The notes below the pieces were generated by a model. It was not told the DNA's origin. It did not search any database and saw nothing but the letters and a program-made list of their open reading frames with translations. Position numbers and translations under genes: made by a program. Shown here piece by piece: positions 45,043 to 57,800 of a stretch of 64,000 bases of DNA (its first letter is position 1; the number at the start of each line of letters is the position of its first letter). The DNA is from Suillus spraguei. Its lineage: Eukaryota > Basidiomycota > Agaricomycetes > Boletales > Suillaceae. The stretch covers positions 62,001-126,000 of the forward strand of contig JABCPU010000024.1 of NCBI GenBank assembly GCA_016800925.1, given 5' to 3'.

Positions 45043-46983
45043 TCAATCAGTCTTCACAAATGCCCGTCTCATCAGGTATCGACCAGACGTTAGCCACCAC
45101 GTTGCGATACAACACAGTCCCATCCCGACCCCCTGCGCTAAATGAGACATAACGATTGCGGAAATTATTGCCCCGTGACCTTTCGTTTGAAGTAAAATGG
45201 CAGCTTGGTGATGTGTTTTGGTCCTGGAGATCGCCAGGTAAGATAACGCGGCAGCTAGAAGGAATTGCCATGTTGGCGTTGAAGCTTTCCATCTGTGAGC
45301 AGTTTTATTTCTGTTAAAGAAGGTCGAAGCGCATTGCGCAGCGTAAATTATCCGGGCTACCAGGTTGATTGTGTTTGCGTATACCAGAGAGACATCACCG
45401 AAGCCCGAGGCGTAAAATCCAATCGCAGAAACAATGAACACGACAGAAAATCCAACAAGCCATCTGATCATTTAAATCAAGTCGATATAAATAACGGTGA
45501 ATGGAGTACACACCTGCTTTGTCTTTGAAGATCTTGAGAAGTTGCTATGCTCGAGAAGAAAGCTTCAAGTACACCATTGATGGCAAGGACAGGGATGTAC
45601 CATATCCAAGCTGCGAGAACTTTAGGGGCACTTGTTGATAGGTACTGTGATGGGAGTAACAGGTGCAGAAAGATCGGAAGATAGACAGTGGCAAATGCAA
45701 TGACAAGGACAGAACAGGCTAGTTGGATGGAGACTAGTGACAGCAAGATCTCTGAGGCTTGACCTAGTGAACGTCTGTCAAATTGTGCACCAGTCGACGT
45801 GGATTTTGTCTCAGCCGCGGGGCACAAAATTCTTGAAAAGTAGACTCTACACATTTCCTCCAGAGGTTGAAAAACTATACGTGCAACTAGAGAACCTGTA
45901 CAAAGGTTGGATCATCACTATGCCTGAAACAACCCAGTCTGGAATGATGCGCACCATAGTTCACAGCGATCGCGTAACCTCCCTGATCCTGCAAAGGGCT
46001 CCACCAAGACAATATAATTTTGTCACCTTCCGTTAAAATATGTTTGACAATGGATTGCCCAGTCATAGTCAGAGACAAATACAGACTGCTAACGTCAAAG
46101 TATTGCGAAGCAATGCGATAAAATGTTGATCTGACAACCATGATCAGAGAAGTTAACTATTGAACAAGGCGATGAACTTACCTGGAAGCAGTCGCTTTGG
46201 ATGACTGTCGTGTAGCAAGACGAGTCGGCCAGAAGGTAGGATACCCCATCTGATACACGTAACTGAAAAATACCACACTACTATACGCAAATTGGCCCAG
46301 CGCGAAAGCCACGAGTGCAAATTCTCCGGAATCCGGCCTAGTCGAGTCGTACAGGAGGACAATATAAGTGACAAGAGTCTTGCACGTTATCCCGAGACCT
46401 TCAGCTCTTACTCTAGCTCCAGTGCGAACTTCACCCATGGCCCTGGCAAGTTGAGAGAAAAATGTATGTCACTGGAATTATCTACATACCGATTATGCAT
46501 GGGTTCGCTGAAGAGCTCACTTAGCGCAGCAAACACATAGGTAGATAATGCCATGTGAAAATGCGGCTGATGACGAACATCGTCGCTGGCAAGAGTAGCA
46601 TATGCAACTGCCGTAGCTAGAGACACCGGAAGTCCTAGAATAATCGGCAATGCAGATAGATTTGTCAAAGCAGATACGTGGTCGTCATTAGAAGTTGACC
46701 CTTGGGTATGTATGGTGGTATTTCGCGGCCACGCTCTAAGCAAAGCATTCCTGACACCTTCCCTGCTGAGAAACAGTATGGTGCTTAGGATAAGCTCAAA
46801 TTGGATGGCAGCAGTCCCGTATGCTCGTGGGGAGGCTAATCGAAAGAGTGCTTGATTCAGAACAAAAGTCAATAGACGAGAACCAAGTTGGAGACCCATA
46901 AGGGAAAATAAAGAGGTAAGTGAACGTTTCAGCAACCCGCCATCTTTGTCTTTTGAACGACCTAAGGATGGTTGTTGGTTCAT
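45043..46983 (-). CDS. RFT1: Rft1, ER membrane protein of lipid-linked oligosaccharide assembly
   Basis: A multi-spanning ER protein needed for N-glycan precursor (Man5GlcNAc2-PP-dolichol) handling, long proposed as its flippase. The N-terminal exon from ATG 46983 shows SLTSLFSLMGLQLGSRLLTFVLNQALFRLASPRAYGTAAIQFEL and FLSREGVRNALLR, both family signatures, followed by SALSTYVFAALSELFSEP-like MALSTYVFAALSELFSEPMHNRY. Middle exons hold further hydrophobic helices (ALVAFALGQFAYSSVVF). Later ones contain GGYAIAVNYG and AWIWYIPVLAINGVLEAF. The last exon, VARIIYAAQCASTFFN onward, ends KTD-stop at 45043. About five or six short introns. Length is near the expected 520-560 residues. Confidence 0.93.
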
Positions 46984-49900
46984 TGGTGAGATCTTGATAA
47001 GGTGTCTTAGTAGCTAGCAGCTACCAAGTAGTATAACCTTGCGTGCGGGTGCGCTTGGCCTAGCGACAATATTCGAATCGAGACATTCGTTGTATTTGGT
47101 CATGTTATGAAGGAAAGTCGTTACATAATATGTGAGGTGATAAATACTTTTTGCACTTGAATGGTCAGGCAGGAATCTGTGATTGGTCTTCGGGAGAGCC
47201 AAGAAGGGGATGCTGAGTAGTCCAGCTGTTATTTTTGACTAGGAGCAGATAAGGCGCAGAACCTCGAATCAATGCAAAACTGAAGAAATGAATGCTATTA
47301 TTTGTGTAAATCTATGACTATTTTATAGGAGGGATCTAAAAAGAAAAAGTGTAATTAATCATGACGCACATTTCTAAGAAGACGATCGTCTACTCCTGAT
47401 CAAGTGTAGTCAGTCAATGAAGATCGTTTATTGTTTATCATAGGAGATCTGAAAGGGATTGACATACTTGATCCTGGGGGACACATGAAAAGTGCATTGG
47501 CCACGGCTCGAACACGCCCACTAAGTGGTTACGTTCCCTACACCTCTGATCGGTTCCTGATTCAGTCCCTGCATGTTCATGTATTGTCGCCACATCAATC
47601 TGCGATAACAGCATACTCAGTCTGGGCTATTAAGTTTTAACGCCTTGAAAATGCGGGCATACCATATTGATCTCTACGTCACTCGTGGCTTGAATAAATG
47701 GGATTCATCATAGTATTGCTATTTGCCACACTGACTGAGTGACTAAGAGTGGATGATAATTGAGTCAGACTCAAACGGGGAACACATCGCTTGCTCTGAC
47801 GCCAGATATTACACGACCCATTAGCTGAGTATAGATAAAATCGCCGCGCGTGGTTTGATAGATAGTAAACGCATTTTAAATCGACCCACTGCCACTAAAG
47901 AGGCCGTCAGGAATGATGTTAGTCTCTATTCTTGCCCCCCGCTATCTCCTCCTAGAAGCACGTCTTTGGAAAATGGAGATAGAAGTGTAATCCGTCTGTT
48001 ATTAAGTCACGTCTCTTTGCCGGACTGAATCGAAATAATTAGGTGGAAAGGAAATTTGCCTTCTATGAAAGGGGGGGAGAGCAGGAACTAGTATACGAGG
48101 CGGTACGAGCGATTGTAGCATAACTCCAAGCTTTGTATCGAGCAGAAAGACGCCGCAGGAGTCAGGGACCTGTGGTTCCTTGTATGTGAAACATGGAACA
48201 AACCGGAGGGGTGAATTTCAGGCGGCTGAATAAACGTCCTCGCGTAATTTTCCCCGAACACGCTGTCACTGATACAAGGCGTGGCGGTTAGGGTCTGAAT
48301 GTGGACCTCAGTTCGATGGGGCCACAACACCTGTGGCAAGGTTCATTCTTTTTCCGATTAAAAATTTCAGCTTGTCCATTCATCCTGTGCGTGGAAATTG
48401 TGGGCCATTTCACTGTTGAAGAATCAGATCCTATGGAAACGATTTTGTATCTCCGCGGGAGCACCTTGGGTGTTGTGGTGTTGCGGCGCCATTCTAAGAA
48501 CTGGCCAGTGAGCTTGGTCAGCGAAAAAAAAAATGAGTATGAACCACGAGGAAGCAAGGGGAGTTCGGCGCCGAATGGCGAGCTGACATGAATTTTGCCA
48601 GGTTTGTTTGTACTTACTGGAAGCGACTCGAAGCTCGTGATTTTTCACGCAGTATAATGTTCTTCTACTTCGATCATAAGCGGCGAGAAAAAAAAAACTG
48701 CAGGACGGGTGAGAAGGAATAAATAAGTATGAGGAGCATGCACTGGCTTGGTGTCAACTCCAACTATTATTTATTCAGTGGGGGCGACGGACCACGCATG
48801 TCATGCAAGACTTGCTGTGACTGGAATTATCGTGGCTGACCGTTACGCTGTCAAATACAGCTGGGAGCGCTGCAGGAATAACACAATATTGGCACAAAAC
48901 ACCTGGTAATTGCCAACCCTACCATACGACGCCATCGACTCGCTCGTCGCCTTAATCACGGGATCTCCAACCTGAATTTGTCATGAAGAATCGATGAAGA
49001 GCCCCACCGAATTTTGCCCACACGAATTTTGCAAGAATACGGAAGCATGGCTGCTCTTCGATAACAGACAACTTTGAAACGAAGGAGCCTGTTAGTACTG
49101 GTCGACGAGGGAAAGCCTTGAAATAAATGAGATCATTTCAGATCCGGGTGAGGACCCATTAGTTCTAGTCGATGATCGCGTTCTTGAACTCACATCTTTC
49201 AGAACACGTCGATCATCTCAGATCTCCCCCCCCCTGGAACCCATCGGATCGGAAACCTAAGTCACTGCGAGAAGAATCAAACTACATCCAAAGGTATCCG
49301 GGGTTTTGTGCAACCACCTCTGCATCTTTCAAGGTGAGGTGCGGAAATGGACCAACGAAGGGTGAATTAATAGAAAAACAGTCCCCTCACAAAGGAAAGC
49401 TCTCGATCCCCATTTATCCCCCATAGAGGATAGACTCGAGCGAAGACTAACCCGGGTAATTATCCCGATGGTCCTCATGTTGCACAAGAAACGGCTGCAG
49501 TCGGCTTTCGCTATACATGTGCGGGACTGGATAAGATCATAGTGCTAGTAAGTGAATCCAATATTAATCTGTGGGGTCTGGACGACTTTAACACGAAATT
49601 CTATGCTCAGGAATCCATCCAAAGCAAGTCTGTGTTTACAGTCACTACTTACTAACTGTCACCACGCTTGAACCCATTGGGCCTGCCACCATCCCCCTAT
49701 TTCCGGAGTCCGTTTCATGAAGACCACACCTCAGGTCACGATAATTGCTTACTCTCTGAGGACGTTATCGGGACACTAGCGTCTAACGAGACGTCGCACG
49801 GTGATCGCGGCAGAAGCATTCGAGTTCTGGAATTGGCAGACCTTCGACAAGACTGATACTCTCCCGATGTCCCGAGCATAGTCACAATGAATGGTTTCAG

Positions 49901-51296
49901 TGACTATCGAAGCACAAGCAGTGCATGACACGTACCTCAATCATGTGGATGTTCTTTCAACATAATATCCAATTGAATATGAATGTATTTCAACCTTCTC
50001 GCGTGCTCCGGCTCGATTGTCGCGCATTAATCACAGATACCACTGACACTCTGCGTAATCCCGACCCTCGATGATGCACAGCACATTACGCGAGTATGGA
50101 GATTCCTTCGCTAAGATATCCAATAAATTTGCCGCGACCATCTGCTTGGGAGCCCTTTCGACTACTCGCGTTCCTCGCTTCCATTTTGATGGGGTAGAGT
50201 TCTGGGGTGCCAACGTGGCATAGGACGTGCACACTGAAGTGACAGTTATCCTTCGAGCCACCTTTCGCCACCGTCACTTCCATTCTTCGCCGTAAATGCC
50301 TCGATGTTGGCTCCACGGTTAGATTGCCGCTGAGAAAGAAGGGCCAGATCGCGCCGTCGAGCTGGGAGACTGCATTTAGCCATATGGTCGCGGCCTTGCA
50401 AGTTGGCTACCACGACCTGGTCGTTGCACGTAAACGGATAGCACTTGCGCATGTTTTTGGTTCGAATGAAGACCCACAATTGGGCTCGGTAGTTGCCTTC
50501 AGAAGAGCCGAAGTCCTGTTCACCACACCGTGAGTCAAGTGTTATTACCTCAGGCGAATTCAAGCGCTAACTTTCATACCAAATTCTCTCTACGCAGATC
50601 ACTTTTTCGCTCCCAGGCTCACGCTCTCCGAATCAGACACATATCCCAAATAAATTCCATTACTATCGATATCCGTAAGCAAAAACGTTCCGGTACAAGA
50701 CCATGGAAACCCAGCGCCGCGGAGCGCAGAACACAGCGACACTCCACTGCATTCCCGCGAGCTATGGGTGCCTGCGGATCGAGATTTTGTAAGGGCAGAC
50801 GATTTAGGGAATAGCGGGGTATTGATTGACGGGATCGAACCGCAGAATGTGGGGGGGTGCTCTCGGCCTCTTCAGAGCTGCTGCACAAGGCGAATGGGCG
50901 TGTTATCAGATTCATTTACTTCTTACGTTCGTCCTCCTCATGGCCTTCGTGCGGAGGATGTTTTAGTATCCACGAGACAGATATTGACAAAGGCGTGAAT
51001 TTAATTGAACTCAAAGAGTACACCATGCCAAGTGACTCATGTTGAAGCAAATGGAGATTCAATCAAAGATGGCAAAGGCAACAATGCATCAAGCAAATAG
51101 ACCTAGGCATAACGAACTACGAGGTATGGACAGTGCTATATAACAGTACAGAGGACAGCGCAAGCAAGGCGAAAAGGAATGCATGTAGGTTCAACACAGG
51201 CCCTCCGTTTAGCGTACAAAACGATATCACAGGGGCACGTTACACGAAATCAAGAAGTTAAGAAAAATGAATCCTTCGAGATGCTATACACCTCAT
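46984..51296. other. 4.3-kb region without recognisable genes
   Basis: Only short open frames (under about 105 codons) occur on either strand, and none shows a known domain or a chain of in-phase introns. The 5' part must contain the RFT1 promoter. The distal part near 51.0-51.3 kb is the 3' UTR side of the transcription-factor gene. There are homopolymers (A9 near 48690, C9 near 49230) but no tandem arrays or LTR-like ends. It could host a long non-coding RNA or a fast-evolving gene. Confidence 0.55.
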
Positions 51297-52302
51297 TCAA
51301 TCGTCACCGTGGTTCCGTCCATTGAGATGCCCAGAGTCACTTGACCCTCCAGCCGAAGGCGGCTTTCCATACATCTGGGGATACGGAGCGTAATGGGGGT
51401 TCATCATCTGCATCTGACCGTCAGGGCGGTGTGGATACATGTACCCATACGACTGTGGCGCATATGGAAGGAATGCGGCCGGGATATACTGGGCCATGGA
51501 CGGGTAACCCTGTTCTGGGTCTTGACCTGGATGCCCATTCTGTCCAGGATGGGGCATCGGCGTAATTGCATAGAACTGGGGGTAGTACGCTGGGGAAGCC
51601 TCACCAGGCTTGGGAGTAGGAGACCCGGGAAACTGGCCCGGGAACATGGAATACCCAATGGGCGCCATATATGTCGCCTGTAAAGGCGGCGACGCCGACT
51701 GAGTTGGCACTTCCGTCGTAACGGGAATGCTAGGTTGCTCGGGCACATCGCCAATGTCGGCATTGGTGCCTACGCGATCTCAACGACAGTCAGAACGAAG
51801 AGGAAGGAACCCATCAGATAAGAGCATGGTGGAACAAATAGACGAGTGGCGTCTCAGAGTACTGCACAAATGGAGGGAGTATGATCTTACCTTTGCCATC
51901 GCGCTTCTTGTAGGGTCCCCTTTTCACGCCTTTTTTCCTCTCCTTGCGTTGGGAATCGACACACTCTTCAGCGATGCCATATTTGACGCAACGGAGGCAA
52001 GGACGGGCGTCGTCACACTTCTTGCATGCCTTCTGGCAGTTTGTGCAAGCGTTCTTGACTTGCCTGCGCTTGGAGCGAAGAGGTTGTGTGGCAACTAGGC
52101 CGGGTGGGAAAGGATACATATGCATTGGCATACTAGAATACCCATTGACGGGATGAACTGTCATTTGAGGCTGAAGGTCTGTGGACTGCGCCTCAGCGAG
52201 GTCGTCGCCGTCTGGCGTTTGATTGCGCTCCGCAGAAGACATGCTGCTGAGGGCGAGAGAAGAAGAGACTGTATGTGGCGGCCCTGACTGCTGATGGTTC
52301 AA
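51297..52302 (-). CDS. Small Zn(2)-Cys(6) binuclear cluster transcription factor
   Basis: Fungal-specific DNA-binding regulator. The cluster is C-x2-C-x6-C-x5-C-x2-C-x8-C (CTNCQKACKKCDDARPC, then LRC...EEC), with one extra Cys inside the first loop. It is followed by a basic tail, RKERKKGVKRGPYKKRDGKG, conserved in this subgroup as I recall it. The intron 51770-51890 (121 nt, unusually long here) joins DGKG to TNADIGDVPEQPS. The C-terminal part is low-complexity, rich in Pro, Tyr, Gln and Met (YMAPIGYSMFPGQFP, MNPHYAPYPQMYGKPP), and resembles an activation domain. There is no fungal middle homology domain. An internal ATG at residue 21 (MSSAERNQ) is an alternative start. About 290 residues. 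The target is unknown. Confidence 0.9.
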
Positions 52303-54899
52303 GATTGTTGACTTTTATGGACGTATAGGAAGTTGGAAGAATATTGCTGTGGGTAAAGGCACGAGGTAAGTAGGAAAGACGGTGGAGGAGCGGAAGAATT
52401 AGTACGATTCGGAAGATTAGCTCAGGGCTCTTTGCTACACGAGTTCGACGCACTTCCGGCCCTTGGTCCCTGTTTTTGTTCACGTGGTGGGAACCGAAGT
52501 TGTACAGATCGTGAAAGAGAAGTCAAGGACACCGAAGAGACGGTTGTAAGCTCAAAGATGAAATATTAGCCAAACACGCAAGTATACTGGAAGATGATAA
52601 GGACATGATGGCAGATTGTCAATTGACAGCAATATGTCGGTTTTCGATTGTGAGAACCTACCTGGACAATGAGACTTTCGCTGAGCTAGCGGACTACGGC
52701 GGACTGTTCAGTGATGGAGTTGGAAAGTAAGAGGGGTCGGATGTTGCGCTGAGTTCCAACACGACCCTTTTTATCCTCTAGAGCAGCCACAGACTTAAAT
52801 ACCCGGAGGACGACCCTGTATCATATTTGTTTTCATTTCACACAAGACATGGTCAAAAAATTCACTTTAGCTTTCTCTTTAAAAAACTAAAACTACTGAT
52901 TATGTAGAATCGCTACCCCTTTCAAACCGAATAGACACCGTCCGGTACGTTGTTCTATCGGCTATTGTCAAAAATACCCACAGCCTTAAAACCAAGTCTG
53001 AATTATCATAGGGTATCAGTGGAGCATGTTCCAAGTGGAGCTACCGGGTGGTCTCTAAGCGTGATACACTAGTATGATCCACTCCGATTCTGATTTTATT
53101 AACCACTATTTTTGCATTTGAACCAGCGAAATGTCTGCCGTTTTCTCGTGGGTCCGCATGGGCACCCGATATAGTCTGGCTCCGCGCTTATACCTGGAAA
53201 CCACTTTTTGAGCAGCTTCGAGCCCGCGATTCCTCTTCCTTGTCAGCTTTACTCGGTTAATTATCACACTGTGTTCACATAGACCCGTTCACTACCCATC
53301 TCTGCCACTCACAAACCTTTGTCTTGTGTTATTCTCGTGGGCGCTTCCAGAATAGTGAGTAAAAATGTACATACATGTCGTTATATCTTACGGACTCCGC
53401 GAATTTTGAACCAAGTTTATAACCCGACCTTGTGTAAATTCTCAAGGTCGGCTTAACCCGCTAAGCCGCAGTGCCTCCTTTCAAATATCAAAACACGAGC
53501 TACAATTCAGTTGGCCAGGAAGTTTCAAATAAGGACGTATTGCGTTCCACAATATTTCCCATCTTGTGCTGCATCGTGCAGACGGTGAGCCGAGATTGAT
53601 AATTGTGATCAGTCTGCCATTCAGTATCTCAATGGTGTCGAGTTTCTCCTTCCGCATTTACGCTATATAAATGCTATAAGGCGGCCGGATCCTTATTTTG
53701 CCCAGAACCTTTACCCAAGATACCGTCAACGCCAGTGCATCATGTTCCGCGATTCCACCGTTTTCGACGGAGATGACAAGTCATGACGCTCTGTGTCCGC
53801 GTTCGGCAACATCATACGCCTTACCAACCGCTAGTGACCAAGTTACGATACATCTTTAGGTGTAAGAATCGCGTAATACCGCAGAGATCAGCCTCTCGTT
53901 AGCAGGAGTGGTAAAGTAAATCTATGTGCGGAGTCATTCGCTGGCAATTGGACTCAGCGCCCTGATTCCGCAGTTGCACACGCATGCACGGGCATTTGTC
54001 AATGTTTTCCGACGACATAATGAAAGAAAATTTTCGTAATAGGAGGTGTTGCCCTAAAACATTAGAACATCCCAACAGTTCATCACATAAATTTCTATCT
54101 ATTTACCCAATGTTCTTTGTCAAAATGCCGCATGCACTGCACCCACATCGGTTGTTATCATTTTCCGCACCATGGCCGAGGATTGGAAGTCGATGTTCTT
54201 TTCCGAATTGAAACAAGAGCTTATTAGGTTTGTACTTGCTCGATCATTGTGAAATTGTTCGCCTCGCTCGAGCATGTCATATCCGATAATCATATCTAAG
54301 TTCACAATATCCTGCAGCACGGAATCAAAGCTTACGGTAAGATTATCAAGCGACGTTCTTATATGAACTCTAGCGTTGTCCACTCACTTCGAATCGTGGG
54401 ATTGCAATACGGCTATATGGGAGTGGACCTAGTCTAGGATCTTCCGAGTCATATCTCCGCATACTCATCCTTATTTTCTCATCAATCACCTTGCTCACGT
54501 TAATGTTCGACTACAGCGTCAGAATATCGGATTCGACTAGCTGTGAGCAGCGATCGATAACATATGAGTAGTGATCAGTATATATTTTTCCACTAGTAAA
54601 GAACAATGAGGAAAGCCGCCACTGCAAATGCAAATAAAGCCAAATAGCGGGCGCTGAGGACACAGAGGAACAGTAAGAGAGCCAAGCAGGCTCTGAGAGT
54701 TCTCTGCTCACGCTCTTGCTAGTCGTCGTCAACAACGGCGACCAGCCTCCCCATCATACTATACAGCAACGGCCAATAGGTTTTAGGATCTGGTCTACGT
54801 TTCCTTTTCTTTGTTCTTTATACACCCGTGTTGCTTTTTTTTTGAGTTCCACGGTGTCGTTTACGTGTTTCTCTCGTTCATTCTTGGTCTTCCTCTGGA
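52303..54899. other. 2.6-kb divergent upstream region between transcription factor and DYRK kinase
   Basis: No supported gene. Both flanking genes point away, so this is their joint promoter/5' UTR space. It includes a pyrimidine-rich tract just before the DYRK start (54800-54899: CTTTTCTTTG, TTGCTTTTTTTTTG), which often marks fungal transcription starts. A TATATAAATG box near 53660 has no obvious gene in step with it. Confidence 0.5.
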
Positions 54900-57800
54900 A
54901 TGTCGGCCACGTCTGCGCTTTTGGACAGCCAACGTGAGCACGAACTTTACCTTCCGTCTACTACCCAAGGAGGTGACAAGAAAATCGAGGACGAGGACGA
55001 TGGCCTAGATATGCACCAAGTCCATCACATACAGGTATTATCACCTCAAATTCGTGTCAGAATCACACTCAAGGTTTGATCAGCCCAGGCTTCATATCTC
55101 AGCGGCGCCGCCTGATGATGAATTGTTACCGATGGACACAGAAGCCGAAATTCAATCGCGTTCAGGATCGGTCTCCTCCTCCCTTGACCCATACTATTTT
55201 GGCATTCAGACGCCTGCAGACTCGCCTGCACAGCAGTTTCCTGAACCAGAATTTCCTCCCATGACACCTGAGACGCGCAACCCAAATGAACCAGTCACGC
55301 CAGGCCGTGATCCGGCCAACATCGATAGGATGGGCCTCGTAGGTGTAGGCGAACTAGCTACCCCAAGATGGGGTAAAATACAGAGGCATACGCATGACGA
55401 AGATATAGATGCTCATAATGAGGAGATTCACGGAGATGTCCCCGAGGAGGATGCCACAGAACTCGTCATTGACGAGGTCGACAAGGATGGTCCTGACAGT
55501 CCTTGGACCATCGAGGCAGTCGATGGCGAGTCAGACGACAAGGATGAGGTATGATTTCGTCAGATTAACATTATATAAACTCACAGGTGGTTTATAGCCA
55601 GCGGACGTAAAACATGTTACCCGTACTCTCCGCTCACGTAGATCTGTGGCGGATGAAAGTGGAGGCGAGGAAATTTTGTATCCTCGCAAGCCTCTCGGCT
55701 CTGAGTTGTTACATCCCACTCATTTACCCAAACACCCCTCTGCATCTCCAGAAGAGCCACCCTCACCACTTTTACCACCCCTCCCTACTGAGCAATCCTT
55801 CTCTGGTGCTCCGGTGGTTACGTCTCCTCCTAGCGCTTTTACTTCCCAGCGTAAGGCTAAGAAGCGCACGTCGGACGAATTTGAAATGGACCACACAGGT
55901 TCTCTTGTCTCCAAGCTGTCGGGTATTCCAAAAGACCGCGTCAGTTCAACAGCTAGAGACAAAGATGAGAAGTCTGCATCGACGCGCAAGCATCGCAGCA
56001 TTGGGTCCAGTATTTCTGGAAGTTCCTCCCGCGATCGTGCCCGGCGTCGGGAAAGTCTTGCTGTTAGTACATCAGGCAAACCTTCGGGTGTATCCCCTGC
56101 AATGGATGCTACTCCTGTGCGTTTGGAAAGGGAGAGACATACACGTCAACTTTCCGCTGGATCTTCGTCGTCGAGTCATGATGCTGCTCTTCACGCACAC
56201 TCTCGGCGTGTGCATACCACAGATTTTTCCCACCTTCCCCCCTCTCCTTCGACAACCTCTATCCACCATATTCTCCGGCACGCTGGCAGTGCCACCAGTA
56301 CCACTAACCCACCTCTGCGTCCATCATCATCCCACAAGGAAATGTCACAGCCTCAAGGCCAACCGCTAGCTCATTCCTCCCCTAGTGTTGCGCACTCGCT
56401 TCTCCGCGGGACGCAGGAAGGGTGGTCTGGTTTAGATGACGATGCCCACGCTGATGCTTTGCGTAAGCTCGACGGATTGTCGATGAAGACTGCACGCGCA
56501 CGTGCAAGCGTTGGGAGTTTTGGTAGACCTTCGAGTATGAGTCGCCCTGGAACACCCGCCGGCGCTCCTAGCAGATCTGGGGTACACTGGGAGGGCATCA
56601 GCTCCGACGGTGGAGGCAAGATTTCTCGCCGGGGCAGCACTAAGGATAGGGAGAGAAAGGAGGAACTTTCTCATCGTCAGCCTATTGGCCTTGGTATTTC
56701 TCTTTCGGGGGACAATTCGCAGGAGCATTCCGAAGTTCGAGGTGGTGGGATTATCAGCAGTGACGAACACGCTTATAGCTCATCTGGTGTTGAGAAAACT
56801 CCAAAAAAGCCGGGTTCTATGAGTACACGCTTGAGTTTTACTCCAAAGCGTGGGTCTGCGTCATCTACTACATATACAACCACCCCAACGAGTTCGCGTG
56901 ATTCCGCGTCTATGTCAACGGCTACTAGCGTAACTTCAGTATCTGGCCCCTCTGCATCTGGTCGTCATTCGACTGGTGCTGGGAAGGGAAGGCGGAACAG
57001 TGCGGGTAGTGATATTTCTAGTGCATACTCAGGTGGTGATATGGCAGCGTTCAAGGACCGTCAACCATCCTTTGCTGCTAGTGGTGAAGCTCTGGAAGAA
57101 GATCGGGTTCCCCCCGTCCCACCGTTACCCAAGGACTTATCCACTTATCGTTCCCCTCCCCAATCCTCACATGGCATTGCATTCCCCCCTTCTGGCGCTG
57201 ATGAGAGTGACATTGACCGCACTATGTCATTAGAGGTCCCCCCTGGTTCTTCGAAGATGCCCTCGCATTCACACGCCCAATGCTTGCAATCGTCTACGAA
57301 TTACGGAAGCTGCTCCGCCCCCGAGTCTACTCCTTCAGTCACCAAGACGCCCTCGAAGAAATGGAGTTTCTCCAATGCACTGAATATCAAACTTACTCCA
57401 TCGATGTCATCAATGAGGGGGAAAGATTCGCCGTCGACCAAGTCTTCGAGTTTCCCTCTCAGTCCCCGATCGGTGCAGACATTCGGGCAACAATTACGGA
57501 AGTCGGGATCGAGGGAACAAGCACTTTCTCCTCCCGTTGCTCCTGGTACTTCTTGGTCTCCTGATCACCCAGATGCGATGGCATCTGCTGCATCACTCGC
57601 ATCTATGTCTTCTGTCGGATCTACCCGCACTCCAAAGTCACCTGCTGTCTTATCTGGCAAGGCTCCTAGCCGCGCTGGCACGGCTTCCAGTGCCAGTCAT
57701 CATACGACGTCCGCCCTGTCCGCTGCTCATAATGCCCCGCTCAGCCCTTCGTCAATGCGGCGTCACCAATCTAAACGTCTCACGCCATCATCCATACCAT

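Noticed and set aside
48301..48591. 96-codon plus-strand open frame
   Set aside because: Low-complexity, ends within a poly-A stretch, no recognisable domain, and an overlapping minus frame is equally long.
50246..50563. 105-codon minus-strand frame as a protein gene
   Set aside because: Three overlapping frames of similar length occur on the two strands and none shows a domain or supported splicing.
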